A stretch of 64,000 bases of DNA from Actinobacteria bacterium OV320 (GCA_001298545.1 LJCX01000005.1:62001-126000), one strand, 5' to 3'; positions 24,542 to 33,971 are shown, counted from the stretch's first letter. The notes: a model not told the origin generated them from the letters alone. Numbers and translations are program-made.

Positions 24542-25408
24542 ATGACGCAGCTTTCGGCTGCCCGCACGAATGCCTCCGACGGCAGCAAGGCGCTGTACGG
24601 AGGCAAGGGCACACGCCGCATCACCGTTCGCGACATCGGCCTCGCCAAGGAGCGCGGCGAGAAGTGGCCCATGCTCACCGCCTACGACGCGATGACCGCC
24701 TCCGTCTTCGACGAGGCCGGGATCCCGGTGATGCTGGTGGGCGACTCGGCGGGCAACTGCCATCTGGGGTACGAGACGACCGTGCCCGTCACCCTCGACG
24801 AGATGACCATGCTGTCGGCGGCGGTCGTACGGGGCACCAGCCGTGCGCTGATCGTCGGCGACCTGCCGTTCGGCTCCTACCAGGAGGGACCGGTGCAGGC
24901 ACTGCGCTCGGCGACCCGTCTGGTGAAGGAGGCCGGGGTCGGGGCCGTGAAGCTGGAGGGCGGTGAGCGCTCGCACCGCCAGATCGAGCTCCTCGTCGAG
25001 TCCGGCATCCCGGTCATGGCGCACATCGGCCTGACCCCGCAGTCCGTGAACGCGATGGGTTACCGCGTGCAGGGCCGCGGCGAGGAGGCGGCCCAGCAGT
25101 TGCTGCGGGACGCGAAGGCCGTGCAGGACGCGGGCGCGTTCGCGGTGGTGCTGGAGCTGGTTCCGGCCGAGCTGGCCGCCGAGGTCACCCGGGTGCTGCA
25201 CATCCCGACCGTCGGCATCGGCGCGGGACCGGAGACGGACGCCCAGGTGCTGGTGTGGACCGACATGCTCGGGCTGACCGGGGGCCGGGTGCCGAAGTTC
25301 GTCAAGCAGTACGCGAACCTGCGTGAGGTCATGGGCGACGCGGCGAAGGCCTTCGCCGAGGACGTCGTCGGCGGAACGTTCCCGCTGGACGAGCACAGCG
25401 TCCACTGA
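24542..25408 (+). CDS. panB: 3-methyl-2-oxobutanoate hydroxymethyltransferase
   Basis: A 288-residue PanB, which adds a hydroxymethyl group from methylene-tetrahydrofolate to alpha-ketoisovalerate in pantothenate (coenzyme A) synthesis. Seen: LTAYDAMTASVFDEAG, VGDSAGN with the Mg2+-binding Asp, GAVKLEGGE, HIGLTPQSVNAMGY and the GIGAG block. There is an extra N-terminal 25 residues before the TIM barrel, as in other streptomycetes. An AAGGAG site precedes the ATG. It is monocistronic, ending in a strong hairpin at 25425-25460. Confidence 0.97.
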   Translation: MTQLSAARTNASDGSKALYGGKGTRRITVRDIGLAKERGEKWPMLTAYDAMTASVFDEAGIPVMLVGDSAGNCHLGYETTVPVTLDEMTMLSAAVVRGTSRALIVGDLPFGSYQEGPVQALRSATRLVKEAGVGAVKLEGGERSHRQIELLVESGIPVMAHIGLTPQSVNAMGYRVQGRGEEAAQQLLRDAKAVQDAGAFAVVLELVPAELAAEVTRVLHIPTVGIGAGPETDAQVLVWTDMLGLTGGRVPKFVKQYANLREVMGDAAKAFAEDVVGGTFPLDEHSVH

Positions 25409-25424
25409 GCCATTTCCGCACCAC

Positions 25425-25460
25425 CGCAGCCCGCCGATCTTCCCCCGTCGGCGGGCTGCG
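25425..25460 (+). terminator. Terminator of panB
   Basis: CGCAGCCCGCCGA (25425-25437) is perfectly complementary to 25448-25460; followed by CTCTTT. Confidence 0.8.
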
Positions 25461-25478
25461 CTCTTTCCCGCCGGTGAC

Positions 25479-25536
25479 TGTCGGGAGGATGTCGGTGCTG
25501 TCGGCGTCCTGTCGGTGGTTTGTCGGTGGGGGTCGG
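25479..25536 (+). promoter_or_regulatory. Six helically phased direct repeats upstream of the ABC exporter
   Basis: TGTCGG starts at 25479, 25490, 25499, 25510 and 25521, with GGTCGG at 25531: spacings 11, 9, 11, 11 and 10 bases, one per helical turn. SARP regulators bind direct repeats with about 11-base spacing, and a SARP-like gene lies 1.9 kb downstream. Confidence 0.55.
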
Positions 25537-25549
25537 CAGAGTTCCTGTC

Positions 25550-26575
25550 ATGACGCGAATCGACAAGAACCCCAGTGGCGCGGGAAGCGCTGTAACCGTT
25601 CGGGGGTTGGTCAAGCACTACGGCGAGACCAAGGCACTGGACGGCGTCGACCTCGATGTACGGGCCGGAACCGTGATGGGGGTGCTCGGGCCGAACGGCG
25701 CAGGGAAGACGACCCTCGTGCGGATCCTGTCCACCCTGCTGGCCGCCGACAACGGGCAGGCGACCGTCGCCGGCTACGACGTCGCACGCCAGCCCCGGCA
25801 GCTGCGCCGGGTGATCGGGCTCACCGGCCAGTACGCCTCCGTGGACGAGAAGCTCCCCGGGTGGGAGAACCTGTACCTGATAGGCCGGCTGCTCGACCTG
25901 CCCCGCAAGGAGGCCCGGATCCGGGCCGACGAGCTGCTGGAGCGGTTCTCGCTGACGGACGCCGCCAAGCGGCCCGCGAGCACGTACTCCGGCGGTATGC
26001 GGCGCCGGCTCGACCTCGCCGCGTCGATGATCGGCCGCCCGCAGGTGCTGTTCCTGGACGAGCCGACCACCGGGCTCGACCCGCGCACCCGCAACGAGGT
26101 GTGGACCGAGGTCAAGGCGATGGTCGGGGACGGGGTCACCGTGCTCCTGACCACCCAGTACATGGAGGAGGCCGAGCAGCTCGCCTCCGAGCTGACCGTC
26201 GTCGACCGGGGCAAGGTCATCGCCGGCGGCGGCATCGAGGAGCTGAAGGCCCGCGTCGGCGGCCGGACGCTGCGGGTACGGCCCGCCGACCCGCTTCAGC
26301 TGCGGCCGCTGGCGAGCTGGCTCGACGAGCTCGGCATCACCGGGCTCGCCACCACCGTCGTGGACGCCGAGCGCGGCTCCGTCCTGGTGCCGGTGCTCAG
26401 CGACGAGCAGCTGACCGCCGTGATCGGCGCGGTCAGCGCGCGCGGCATCACGCTCACCTCCCTCACCACCGAACTGCCCAGCCTGGACGAGGTCTTCCTG
26501 TCCCTCACCGGCCACCGGGCGAGTGCCCCGCAGGACGCCCAGCCCGCCGAGACCCGCGAGGAGGTCGCCGTATGA
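25550..26575 (+). CDS. ABC exporter ATP-binding protein (DrrA type)
   Basis: A 341-residue ATPase of the daunorubicin-resistance DrrA family: Walker A GPNGAGKTT near residue 47, signature YSGGMRRRLDLAASM near 155, Walker B VLFLDEPTTGLD, and a C-terminal extension of about 110 residues typical of DrrA (LRVRPADPLQLRPLASWLDE ... LPSLDEVFLSLTGH). The ATG at 25550 is used; an upstream GTG would run into the phased repeats. It overlaps the permease gene by ATGA, so the pair is one unit. The pump probably exports a hydrophobic antibiotic or lipid. Confidence 0.93.
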   Translation: MTRIDKNPSGAGSAVTVRGLVKHYGETKALDGVDLDVRAGTVMGVLGPNGAGKTTLVRILSTLLAADNGQATVAGYDVARQPRQLRRVIGLTGQYASVDEKLPGWENLYLIGRLLDLPRKEARIRADELLERFSLTDAAKRPASTYSGGMRRRLDLAASMIGRPQVLFLDEPTTGLDPRTRNEVWTEVKAMVGDGVTVLLTTQYMEEAEQLASELTVVDRGKVIAGGGIEELKARVGGRTLRVRPADPLQLRPLASWLDELGITGLATTVVDAERGSVLVPVLSDEQLTAVIGAVSARGITLTSLTTELPSLDEVFLSLTGHRASAPQDAQPAETREEVAV

Positions 26576-27390
26576 GCGCGGCCACGATCGACATAGGTAC
26601 CACCGGCGACGCGCGCATCCCGTTGCGCAGCCACCTCCGGCACACCGGCGCGCTGATCCGCCGCAACCTGCTGTGGATCCGGCAGGACCCGGAGTCGATG
26701 TTCGACGCGGTCCTCTTCCCGGTGATCTTCACGCTGCTGTTCGTGTACGTCTTCGGCGGCTCGATCGGCCAGTCGCTGGGCGGCGGGCAGGAGGCGTACG
26801 TGCAGTACGTCATTCCCGGGCTGCTGGCCATGATGGGGATGAACATGGCGCAGGGCGTGGGCACCGGCTTCAACACGGACTTCAACTCCGGGGTCATGGA
26901 CCGCTTCCGGTCGCTGCCCATCGGACGGGGCTCGGTGCTCTTCGCCAAGATCGTCGTGGAGCTGATGCGCATGCTGGTCGCGTGCGCGATCCTCGTGGTG
27001 GTGGCCGTGCTGGTGGGCTTCGACATCACCAACTGGCCCGGTCTGCTCGCCGCCGTGGGGCTGGCCACGGTGTTCGGCTCGGCGCTGATGTGGGTGTTCC
27101 TCACCCTCGGCGTGATGATGAAGAGCGCGCAGTCCGTGCAGGCGATGGGCTTCCTGGTGCTGATGCCGCTTCAGTTCGGCTCGTCGATCTTCGCCCCCAC
27201 CCAGTCGATGCCGGGCTGGCTCCAGAACTTCACCGAGTACAACCCTCTGTCCTCGCTCGCCGACGCGGCGCGCGGGCTGATGGTGGGCGGGCCGGTCGCG
27301 CACGGACTGTGGGTGACGCTGGCCTGGTCGATAGGGCTCACCGCGGTGATGGCACCGGTCGCGATCCACAAGTTCCGCACGAAGACCTGA
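26572..27390 (+). CDS. ABC-2 exporter permease (DrrB type)
   Basis: A 272-residue permease with six predicted membrane helices and the ABC-2 motif block SLADAARGLMVGGPV near the end. It starts with a cytoplasmic helix HTGALIRRNLLWIRQDPESM, typical of DrrB proteins. Its ATG overlaps the TGA of the ATPase gene (ATGA). It pairs with that ATPase to form the exporter. Convergent with the AfsR-like regulator. Confidence 0.93.
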   Translation: MSAATIDIGTTGDARIPLRSHLRHTGALIRRNLLWIRQDPESMFDAVLFPVIFTLLFVYVFGGSIGQSLGGGQEAYVQYVIPGLLAMMGMNMAQGVGTGFNTDFNSGVMDRFRSLPIGRGSVLFAKIVVELMRMLVACAILVVVAVLVGFDITNWPGLLAAVGLATVFGSALMWVFLTLGVMMKSAQSVQAMGFLVLMPLQFGSSIFAPTQSMPGWLQNFTEYNPLSSLADAARGLMVGGPVAHGLWVTLAWSIGLTAVMAPVAIHKFRTKT

Positions 27391-27448
27391 GCCGGGGCGC
27401 CGGACGGGTCATGGCCGGACGCATCACCACCGGTCGCGTCAGTACGCG

Positions 27449-30400
27449 TCACACCAGGGCGGTGGCCTCCTCGTAGGAGAGGCCGCCGCCCTCGGCGTAC
27501 GCGCTCTCGAACTCCGCGTCGCCGAGCGCGGCGCGCGTCCGGGCCATGGCCAGGTCGCGCGCCTCGCGCTCCAGGCGCGGGAATACATGGCTCGGCGGCA
27601 GCAGGGTGTCGGCGGCGCCCAGGCAGCGGGCGGCGACAGCGGCGCGGCTGCCGCCGTCCACGCCGGAGAGGGAGGTCGCCGCGATGAAGAGGTAGAGGGA
27701 ACGCATGTGCGGGGCCATGGCCACGGAGAGCGGTTCCGTGGCCCGTTCCAGGGCGGTCCGGACGCCCGTCAGAGCCTGTGTGAACCGGCCGTCGATCGCG
27801 TCCAGCCAGGACTCCGCGCCCAGGATGAAGGCGTCGAAGACCGCGAGGTGACCGAAGTTGAACTGCTCGCGGAGGAGCCGCAGTTGCTCGCGCGCTTCGG
27901 TGTGACGCCCGGTGACGCCGAGCCAGCCGGCCAGGAAGAGACGGGCGATGTGCATGGCCTCGTTGACCGCGCGCTCCTCGCCGGCGATCACCTCACGGAG
28001 CATCTGTTCGCCCCGCTCCTCGTCACCCGCCTCCAGCAGCGCGCTGCCGAGACGGGCCGCGAGGACCGCCGACTGGGAGCGGGCGCCGAGCCGTTCGGCG
28101 TACTCGATGGCGCCCTCGTAGTCGACGGCGGCCTCGCGGTAGGCCCCCATGCGTTCATGGGCCTCGGCGCGGGCGGAGAGGGACTCCGCGGTGCCCCAGG
28201 CATCGCCCAGGCGCCGGAAGATCTCCAGGGCCTCGGCCGCGTCCCGGAACGCGCTTCCGGCCCAGTCGGAGCGGTTGGCGAGGATGTTGGCGCGCATCTG
28301 GAGGCAGGAGGCGAGCTCCCACTCGTAGCCGGGCGTCCGACGGCAGGTGTCGACGTTGGCGCCGACGATGGCGCGGATGCGCTCCGGGTCACCGGTCATC
28401 ATCACCGCGAAGAACCAGAGCAGGCCGGGTGCGCGGCAGGTCTGCGGCATGCCTGGCTCGTAGGCCGCGGCGATCAGGCGCAGCTTGGCCTGCGAGGTCT
28501 GGGTCTGCCAGGCCTCCAACTCGGTTTCCATACAGGCCAGATGCGCCAGGTGGACGCCGCGCCGGGCCTCCGCGAGGATCTCGCCGGTCATCGGCGGCGG
28601 GGCGTCGATGCAGGACTTCCACACCGGCGCGGCCCGGCGCAGGGGTTCGGCGAACGGGTCGGGGCCGAGGGCCATGACATCGACGCACCAGGTGCGGGCC
28701 TCGATGCGCAGGTCGCGCATCTGCCAGTACCAGACGAGGGACAGGGTCAGGCAGAGCGCCTCCTGCTCGTCCCGGGCGGCGACGGCGCGGCCCAGCGCGG
28801 TGCGCAGGTTCTCGTACTCCAGCTGCAAGCGGTCGATGGCGTCCCGCTGGCCGGGTCCGCGCAGCAACGGGTCCGTGGTGCGGGCGAGTTCGCGGTAGTA
28901 CGTCAGATGCGCACGCTCGGCCGCCGCCCGCCGCCCCGACTCGTCCAGCCGCTCGCCCGCGTACTCGGCGACGGTCTCCAGCAGCCGGTAGCGCATGTCG
29001 CCCCGGGGACCCGGGGCGGCGACGACGAGCGACTTGTCGACGAGCGAGGAGAGCAGGTCGAGCGCGGCGAGGGAGTCGTGGCCCGCGCGGGAGTCACGGG
29101 AGTCTGCGGCGGCCGGACCGCACACCGCTTCGACGGCGGCGAGGTCGCAGCCGCGGGCGAAGACCGACAGGCGGGCCAGGACGTCGCGTTCGTCCTCGTC
29201 GAGCAGGTCCCAGGACCAGTCGACGACGGCCCGCAGGGTCTGCTGGCGGGGCAGGACGGTGCGGCTGCCGGAGGTCAGGAGGCGGAAGCGGTCGTCGAGC
29301 CGGTCGGCGATCTGGCGGGGTGTCAGCATCCGCAGCCGGGCGGCGGCGAGCTCGATGGCGAGCGGCAGGCCGTCGAGCCGACGGCAGATCTCCGCACAGG
29401 CCGCCGCGGTGTCGTCGTCGGCGTCGGGCCGGAATCCGGGGCGGGCAGCCGCGCCCCGGTCGGCGAGCAGCCGCAGCGCCACCCGCTCCGGCAGCGGAGC
29501 CAGTGGGCGCAGCACCTCCCCGGGCACACCGAGCGGCTCACGGCTGGTCGCCAGCACCGTCACCTCGGGGCAGCGCGCCAGCAGCTCCTCGACGAGCCGG
29601 GCGGCGGCCTCGACCACGTGCTCGCAGTTGTCGAGGACGATCAGCATGCGGCGGCGTGCGCAGTGCTCGACCAGACGCTCCAGGGGGTCGTCGTGGCGCT
29701 CGGCGGCGACCCGCATCTCCTCGGCGCCGGCGCCGTACAGCACGGTCTCGCGGGCTCCCACGGCGGTGAGGACGGCCTGCGGCACGGCGTCCGGGTCGGC
29801 GACGGGCGCGAGTTCGGCCAGCCAGACGCCGTCGCGCGCGGTGTCCCGTACGGTCTCGGCGGCCTCCTGCGACAGCCGGGTCTTGCCGGCCCCGCCGGGC
29901 CCGAGCAGGGTGACGAGCCGCGCGTTCGCGAGGTCCCCCCGGATGGCGTCGATGTCGGCCTCCCGGCCGACGAAGGAGGTGAGGCGGGCGCGGAGGTTGC
30001 CGAGGGGCGGGGGCGGCAGGGCGGAGGAATCCGGTGCGGACGGCGCCCCGTTCGGGCCCGCGGGCCCGACGGGACGGGACCCTTTCCCGGCGCCTCCCGG
30101 AGCACCGGGGCCTCCCGAAGCACCGAGACCTCTCGGATCGCCGGGGCCTCCCGGATCAACGGGGGCGAGCAGCTCCGTGTGCAGGGCGCGCAGTTCGGGG
30201 CCGGGGTCGGTACCGAGGCGGTCCGCCAGCAGCCGGCGGACCTCGTCGTACGCGGCCAGCGCCTGAGCGGTGCGGCCCGCCTCGCGCAGGGCGCGCAGCC
30301 GCAGGGCCTGGAGGGGCTCGTCCAGCGGGTGGGCGTCGCACAGGGCGCTGAGTTCGGGCAGCGACCGCTCGGCCTGGCCGAGGGCGATCGCGGCGGTGTG

Positions 30401-30886
30401 CCGGGCGCGCAGCGCGTCGAGGCGGCGGGCCTCCCAGCGGGCCGCCTCGGCGGCGCGGTCGGGCAGGTCGGCGAGGGCCGGCCCCTGCCACAGGGCGAGG
30501 GCGTCGTCGAGGACGACGGCCGCCTTGGCGGGGTCGCCGTCGGCGAGCGCGCGGATGCCGTCGCCGGTCAGCCGCTCGAAGCGGTGCAGGTCGACGTCGT
30601 CCGGGGCGGCGGCCAGCCGGTAGCCGCCCTCGGCGGAGTCGATCGCGCCCGCCCCGAGGGCCCGGCGCAGCCGGCCGACCAGTGCCTGGAGCGCGCCCGG
30701 CGCGTCGGCGGGCGGGTCACCGGCCCACACCTCCTCGACCAGCAGCCCGGCGGGAACGCTCCGCCCGGCCCGCAGCGCCAGCACGGCCAGCAGGGCGCGC
30801 AGCCGCGCTCCGCCGACGGCGACGGGGACGCCGTCCGGACGGAGTGCCTGGGTGGTGCCGAGGATGCGATAGCGCACGGGGTCCAT
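27449..30886 (-). CDS. AfsR/SARP-like regulator: OmpR-type DNA-binding, BTAD, NB-ARC ATPase and TPR-like domains
   Basis: A 1145-residue STAND-type regulator. Order: winged helix (about 1-95, MDPVRYRILGTTQALRPDGV, ALVGRLRRAL), bacterial transcriptional activation domain (about 100-245), a glycine/proline-rich linker (about 245-295), NB-ARC-like ATPase with Walker A LLGPGGAGKTRLSQEA near 335 and Walker B MLIVLDNCEHVVEAA near 415, winged-helix extension, then a C-terminal helical-repeat region from about 640 that likely senses a ligand. ATP binding and oligomerisation would expose the DNA-binding domain. It faces the ABC exporter genes, whose promoter carries SARP-like phased repeats, so it may control them (inference). 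Confidence 0.92.
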   Translation of the reverse strand: MDPVRYRILGTTQALRPDGVPVAVGGARLRALLAVLALRAGRSVPAGLLVEEVWAGDPPADAPGALQALVGRLRRALGAGAIDSAEGGYRLAAAPDDVDLHRFERLTGDGIRALADGDPAKAAVVLDDALALWQGPALADLPDRAAEAARWEARRLDALRARHTAAIALGQAERSLPELSALCDAHPLDEPLQALRLRALREAGRTAQALAAYDEVRRLLADRLGTDPGPELRALHTELLAPVDPGGPGDPRGLGASGGPGAPGGAGKGSRPVGPAGPNGAPSAPDSSALPPPPLGNLRARLTSFVGREADIDAIRGDLANARLVTLLGPGGAGKTRLSQEAAETVRDTARDGVWLAELAPVADPDAVPQAVLTAVGARETVLYGAGAEEMRVAAERHDDPLERLVEHCARRRMLIVLDNCEHVVEAAARLVEELLARCPEVTVLATSREPLGVPGEVLRPLAPLPERVALRLLADRGAAARPGFRPDADDDTAAACAEICRRLDGLPLAIELAAARLRMLTPRQIADRLDDRFRLLTSGSRTVLPRQQTLRAVVDWSWDLLDEDERDVLARLSVFARGCDLAAVEAVCGPAAADSRDSRAGHDSLAALDLLSSLVDKSLVVAAPGPRGDMRYRLLETVAEYAGERLDESGRRAAAERAHLTYYRELARTTDPLLRGPGQRDAIDRLQLEYENLRTALGRAVAARDEQEALCLTLSLVWYWQMRDLRIEARTWCVDVMALGPDPFAEPLRRAAPVWKSCIDAPPPMTGEILAEARRGVHLAHLACMETELEAWQTQTSQAKLRLIAAAYEPGMPQTCRAPGLLWFFAVMMTGDPERIRAIVGANVDTCRRTPGYEWELASCLQMRANILANRSDWAGSAFRDAAEALEIFRRLGDAWGTAESLSARAEAHERMGAYREAAVDYEGAIEYAERLGARSQSAVLAARLGSALLEAGDEERGEQMLREVIAGEERAVNEAMHIARLFLAGWLGVTGRHTEAREQLRLLREQFNFGHLAVFDAFILGAESWLDAIDGRFTQALTGVRTALERATEPLSVAMAPHMRSLYLFIAATSLSGVDGGSRAAVAARCLGAADTLLPPSHVFPRLEREARDLAMARTRAALGDAEFESAYAEGGGLSYEEATALV

Positions 30887-31059
30887 TCTCTCCGGTGGGA
30901 TCGACGTCGGTCACGGGGTTCCGGCGGGGTGGCGCGAGCCGGTTGCCCGCACGTTCGGTGTCCCAGGAACCGGGCGCCGGCCACGGGACGTTCTCCCGGT
31001 ATGCCCGGGCCGGGTACGGTCGGGCAGTTCCACACACGCGTACGAGCTCAGGGGGCCCC

Positions 31060-31860
31060 ATGACCACCGCCACCACCCGCAGTGCCGAGCGGAGGATCAG
31101 TCCCGTCTTCCTCGGCATCCTGGCCGTGACGGCGGTCACCGGCTGGGCGACCTGGACGGGCTTCGCCGAGCAGCCGGGCGTGGCGGTGTTCCTGTTCGTG
31201 ACGGCCGCCTGGATCGTGTCCCTGTGTCTGCACGAGTACGCACACGCGCGTACCGCCCTGCACAGCGGTGACATCTCGGTCGGCGCGAAGGGGTATCTCA
31301 CGCTCAACCCGCTGAAGTACACGCACGCCCTGCTCAGTGTGGTGCTGCCGGTGCTGTTCGTGATCATGGGCGGGATCGGTCTGCCGGGTGGTGCGGTCTT
31401 CATCGAGCGCGCGCGGATCCGGGGGCGGTGGCGGCACAGTCTGATCTCGGCGGCCGGTCCGCTGACGAACGTGCTGTTCGCGGTGGTGTGCACGGCGCCG
31501 TTCTGGCTGGACGCGCTGGACGGCGTACCGGCCGACTTCCGGTTCGCGCTCGCCTTCCTCGCCCTGCTCCAGGTCACGGCGGCGATCCTGAACTTCCTTC
31601 CGGTACCCGGTCTGGACGGCTACGGGGTCATCGAGCCCTGGCTGTCGTACAACGTCAAGCGGCAGGTGGAGCCGTTCGCGCCGTTCGGACTGCTGTTCGT
31701 GTTCGCGCTGCTGTGGGTGCCGTCCGTCAACGGAGTCTTCTTCGACATGGTCGACGCGGTGCTGCGCGCGCTCGGGATCGGCGACGTCGAGACGTACTGC
31801 GGTCAGTCGCTGTACCGCGTCTGGGAGGGCACGAACGAGTTCTGCGCGGTCAGCCGCTGA
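31060..31860 (+). CDS. Site-2 protease family (M50) membrane metalloprotease
   Basis: A 266-residue polytopic protein. Zinc motif HEYAH at residues 58-62 in the second helix and the third ligand in NFLPVPGLDGYG near 187, the LDG motif of site-2 proteases. Six membrane segments are predicted. Unlike SpoIVFB/RseP types it lacks PDZ and CBS domains. It would cut a substrate within the membrane; none is evident nearby. The ATG at 31060 follows CAGGGGG. Its last 11 bases overlap the convergent small membrane gene. Confidence 0.88.
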   Translation: MTTATTRSAERRISPVFLGILAVTAVTGWATWTGFAEQPGVAVFLFVTAAWIVSLCLHEYAHARTALHSGDISVGAKGYLTLNPLKYTHALLSVVLPVLFVIMGGIGLPGGAVFIERARIRGRWRHSLISAAGPLTNVLFAVVCTAPFWLDALDGVPADFRFALAFLALLQVTAAILNFLPVPGLDGYGVIEPWLSYNVKRQVEPFAPFGLLFVFALLWVPSVNGVFFDMVDAVLRALGIGDVETYCGQSLYRVWEGTNEFCAVSR

Positions 31861-32068
31861 CGTCGGGTCCCGCGGCCCTGCGCAGCTTGTCCCGCCGCAC
31901 GTAGTACCAGGTCATGTTGGAGGACAGGCCCGCGAGCAGCACCCACACGATGCCCAGCAGACTGCCCTGGACGAAGGAGACGACCGCCGCGGCCACGGCG
32001 AGCACGCAGACGACGAGCGTGTAGAGGGCGAGTCGCCGGGTCGGGCCGGCGGGGGGAAGGGGGGACAT
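31850..32068 (-). CDS. Small two-helix membrane protein
   Basis: A 72-residue protein with two hydrophobic segments (LYTLVVCVLAVAAAVVSFVQ and LLGIVWVLLAGLSSNMTWYY) and a basic C-terminus RRDKLRRA. I do not recognise a family. ATG at 32068; a longer open frame upstream is a shadow of npdG. It lies 62 bases downstream of npdG and overlaps the 3' end of the site-2 protease gene on the other strand by 11 bases. Confidence 0.6.
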   Translation of the reverse strand: MSPLPPAGPTRRLALYTLVVCVLAVAAAVVSFVQGSLLGIVWVLLAGLSSNMTWYYVRRDKLRRAAGPDVSG

Positions 32069-32130
32069 GGGTCCGTTTTCTCCTGTCGGGGGACACTGCT
32101 GGGCTGCTCCGACCAGTGTCCCCCATGCGC

Positions 32131-32859
32131 TCACACGTCCGTGACGCGCAGCCCGGCGTGGGCCTTGTAGCGGCGGTTGACGGAGATCAGGTTGGCGACC
32201 AGGGACTCCACCTGGTGGGCGTTGCGCAGCCGCCCGGCGAAGACGCCCCGCATGCCGGGGATCCGGCCGGCCAGCGCCTGGACGAGCTCCACGTCGGCGC
32301 GCTCCTCGCCCAGCACCATCACATCGGTGTCGATCTCGTCGATCTCCGGGTCCTGGAGGAGGACCGCCGAGAGGTGGTGGAAGGCGGCGGCGACCCGGGA
32401 GTCCGGCAGCAGGGCGGCGGCCTGCTCGGCGGCACTGCCCTCCTCCGGCTTCAGCGCGTAGGCGCCCTTCTTGTCGAAGCCGAGCGGGTTGACGCAGTCG
32501 ACGACCAGCTTGCCGGCCAGCTCCTCGCGCAGGGACTCCAGGGTCTTGCCGTGACCGTCCCACGGTACGGCGACGATCACGATGTCGCTGCGGCGCGCGG
32601 TCTCGGCGTTGTCGGCGCCCTCGACACCGTGCCCGAGCTCGTCGGCGGCGGCCCGGGCACGGTCGGCGGCACGCGAACCGATGATCACCTTCTGGCCGGC
32701 CTTGGCGAGCCGGTAGGCGAGACCCTTGCCCTGCGGGCCGGTCCCACCGAGCACGCCGACGACCAGTCCGGAGACGTCGGGGAGGTCCCACGGGTCCTTG
32801 GCGGGGGCCTTCGCCGGAGCGGCCGCGGCGGCGTTCTGTGCACTGTCGGTAGAGGTCAT
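32131..32859 (-). CDS. npdG: F420-dependent NADP reductase
   Basis: A 242-residue F420H2:NADP+ oxidoreductase. After an Ala/Pro/Lys-rich leader of about 30 residues it has the Rossmann motif GVLGGTGPQGKGLAYRLA, then IIGSRAADRARAAADEL (NADP phosphate-binding arginine) and IVIVAVPWDGHGKTLESL, followed by DCVNPLGFDKKG. It moves hydride between NADPH and the deazaflavin cofactor F420 to feed F420-dependent reductases, which are common in streptomycetes. Single-domain length matches the archaeal Fno and actinobacterial NpdG. Confidence 0.93.
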   Translation of the reverse strand: MTSTDSAQNAAAAAPAKAPAKDPWDLPDVSGLVVGVLGGTGPQGKGLAYRLAKAGQKVIIGSRAADRARAAADELGHGVEGADNAETARRSDIVIVAVPWDGHGKTLESLREELAGKLVVDCVNPLGFDKKGAYALKPEEGSAAEQAAALLPDSRVAAAFHHLSAVLLQDPEIDEIDTDVMVLGEERADVELVQALAGRIPGMRGVFAGRLRNAHQVESLVANLISVNRRYKAHAGLRVTDV

Positions 32860-32962
32860 GGGCCGACTTTACGTGGGCGTGCCGAGCGGCCCTTCGTCAT
32901 GTCGGGTGAACGAGGGGCGAACCCCGGGCGGGCGGCGGCCGGTTGCGGCACGATGCGGCCGC

Positions 32963-33559
32963 ATGGACGCCGTAAGGGTCGCGCTGCTGCGTGAGGTGCT
33001 CGCCGGAACCGAGTGGCTGGGGGCCACCCGGAGGTTCGCCGGGGTGCTGCGCGGGTCGGTCGTCTCGTACGGGGGCGGGCTGCTGCTGGTGGGCACGGCG
33101 GCCTACGAGCCCTGGCATCTCGCGGCGCATCTGGTGGACGAGGCCGCGTGGTCCGGTACGCCGGAGCTGGCGCCGACCCTCGTCCGGCATGCCGCGCGCC
33201 CTTCCGACCCGGCGCATCTCGCGGTCGGCCTGGGCCGGATCGAGGCGGCCCGGCGGGGCGAGACGCTGCTGGTGGCGTCGCCGTCGGGGGACGCACCGCT
33301 CCTCGAGCGGGTCTCGGACGCCCGGCGGACCGGCGTCATGATCCTGGCCCTCGGCCCGGGCGAGGGGGAGCTGACGGCCCTGGCCCACGAGACGCTGGCC
33401 GTGCCGGACGGCTCCGAGCTGGACCTGGACACCGTGCAGCACCTGGTGAGCGCGGCCGCCGGCGAGACACTGCCCCCGACGAGAGGGCGCCGGCGCTTCG
33501 CCGACCGCCTCTCCCACCTGGCCGAACGCCTGACGGCACCGCCGCCTCCCCCCTGGTGA
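32963..33559 (+). CDS. Conserved actinobacterial protein, possible SIS-like fold
   Basis: A 198-residue protein. It begins MDAVRVALLREVLAGTEWLG, then SYGGGLLLVGTAAYEPWHLA, and holds a second alpha-beta unit ETLLVASPSGDAPLLERVSD followed by RRTGVMILALG. The alternation of strands and helices recalls the SIS (sugar isomerase) fold seen in phosphosugar-binding proteins, but no diagnostic motif is certain. It ends in a poly-proline tail. The ATG at 32963 is at the start of the regular helix; the frame further up is a shadow. Divergent from npdG. Confidence 0.7.
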   Translation: MDAVRVALLREVLAGTEWLGATRRFAGVLRGSVVSYGGGLLLVGTAAYEPWHLAAHLVDEAAWSGTPELAPTLVRHAARPSDPAHLAVGLGRIEAARRGETLLVASPSGDAPLLERVSDARRTGVMILALGPGEGELTALAHETLAVPDGSELDLDTVQHLVSAAAGETLPPTRGRRRFADRLSHLAERLTAPPPPPW

Positions 33560-33693
33560 CCGGCCCGCCCCGCCTGCCCGTCCCGTCTGCCCGCCCGCCT
33601 GCCCACGGTCCGCCCGCCGGTCTGCGTGCGCTGCTTCCGGACCTCGCCCCCATGGGACCGATCGGATGGTCGATCGCGTGACCGGTCGGGTGA

Positions 33694-33927
33694 TCAGTCG
33701 TCGTCGGTGGCGCCGCCCGCCGGGGCGTCGTGCCACTTGGGGTCGTTCTCCCACTGGAGGTTGCGCTCGCGGGCGGTCTGCATCGCGTGCTCGGCCTCCG
33801 CGCGGTTGGCGTACGGGCCGAATCGGTCCTTGGCCGGGCACTCCGGCCCCTCCTCGACCTTCTTGTGCTCCAGGCAGTAGTACCACTCGCCCGGCTTGCC
33901 GGCGGTCGACTTCTTGAACAGGGGCAT
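33694..33927 (-). CDS. Small SPOR-like conserved protein
   Basis: A 77-residue protein, [20 protein letters not shown] then [20 protein letters not shown] and [20 protein letters not shown]. The [15 protein letters not shown] block looks like one SPOR-type repeat (a peptidoglycan-associated fold), but the protein is short and cytoplasmic; the family is common in streptomycetes and its role is unknown. Two cysteines. The ATG at 33927 has a GAAAGGAG site; an upstream ATG at 33951 is weaker. Divergent from map. Confidence 0.75.
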   Translation of the reverse strand: MPLFKKSTAGKPGEWYYCLEHKKVEEGPECPAKDRFGPYANRAEAEHAMQTARERNLQWENDPKWHDAPAGGATDDD

Positions 33928-33971
33928 GACGGCTCCTTTCGCCATCGACATGTTCCCCCATGGCCGCTCGT

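Noticed and set aside
27587..31063. A 1158-residue open frame antisense to the AfsR-like regulator
   Set aside because: Composition mirrors the true gene on the other strand; no domain or start signal.
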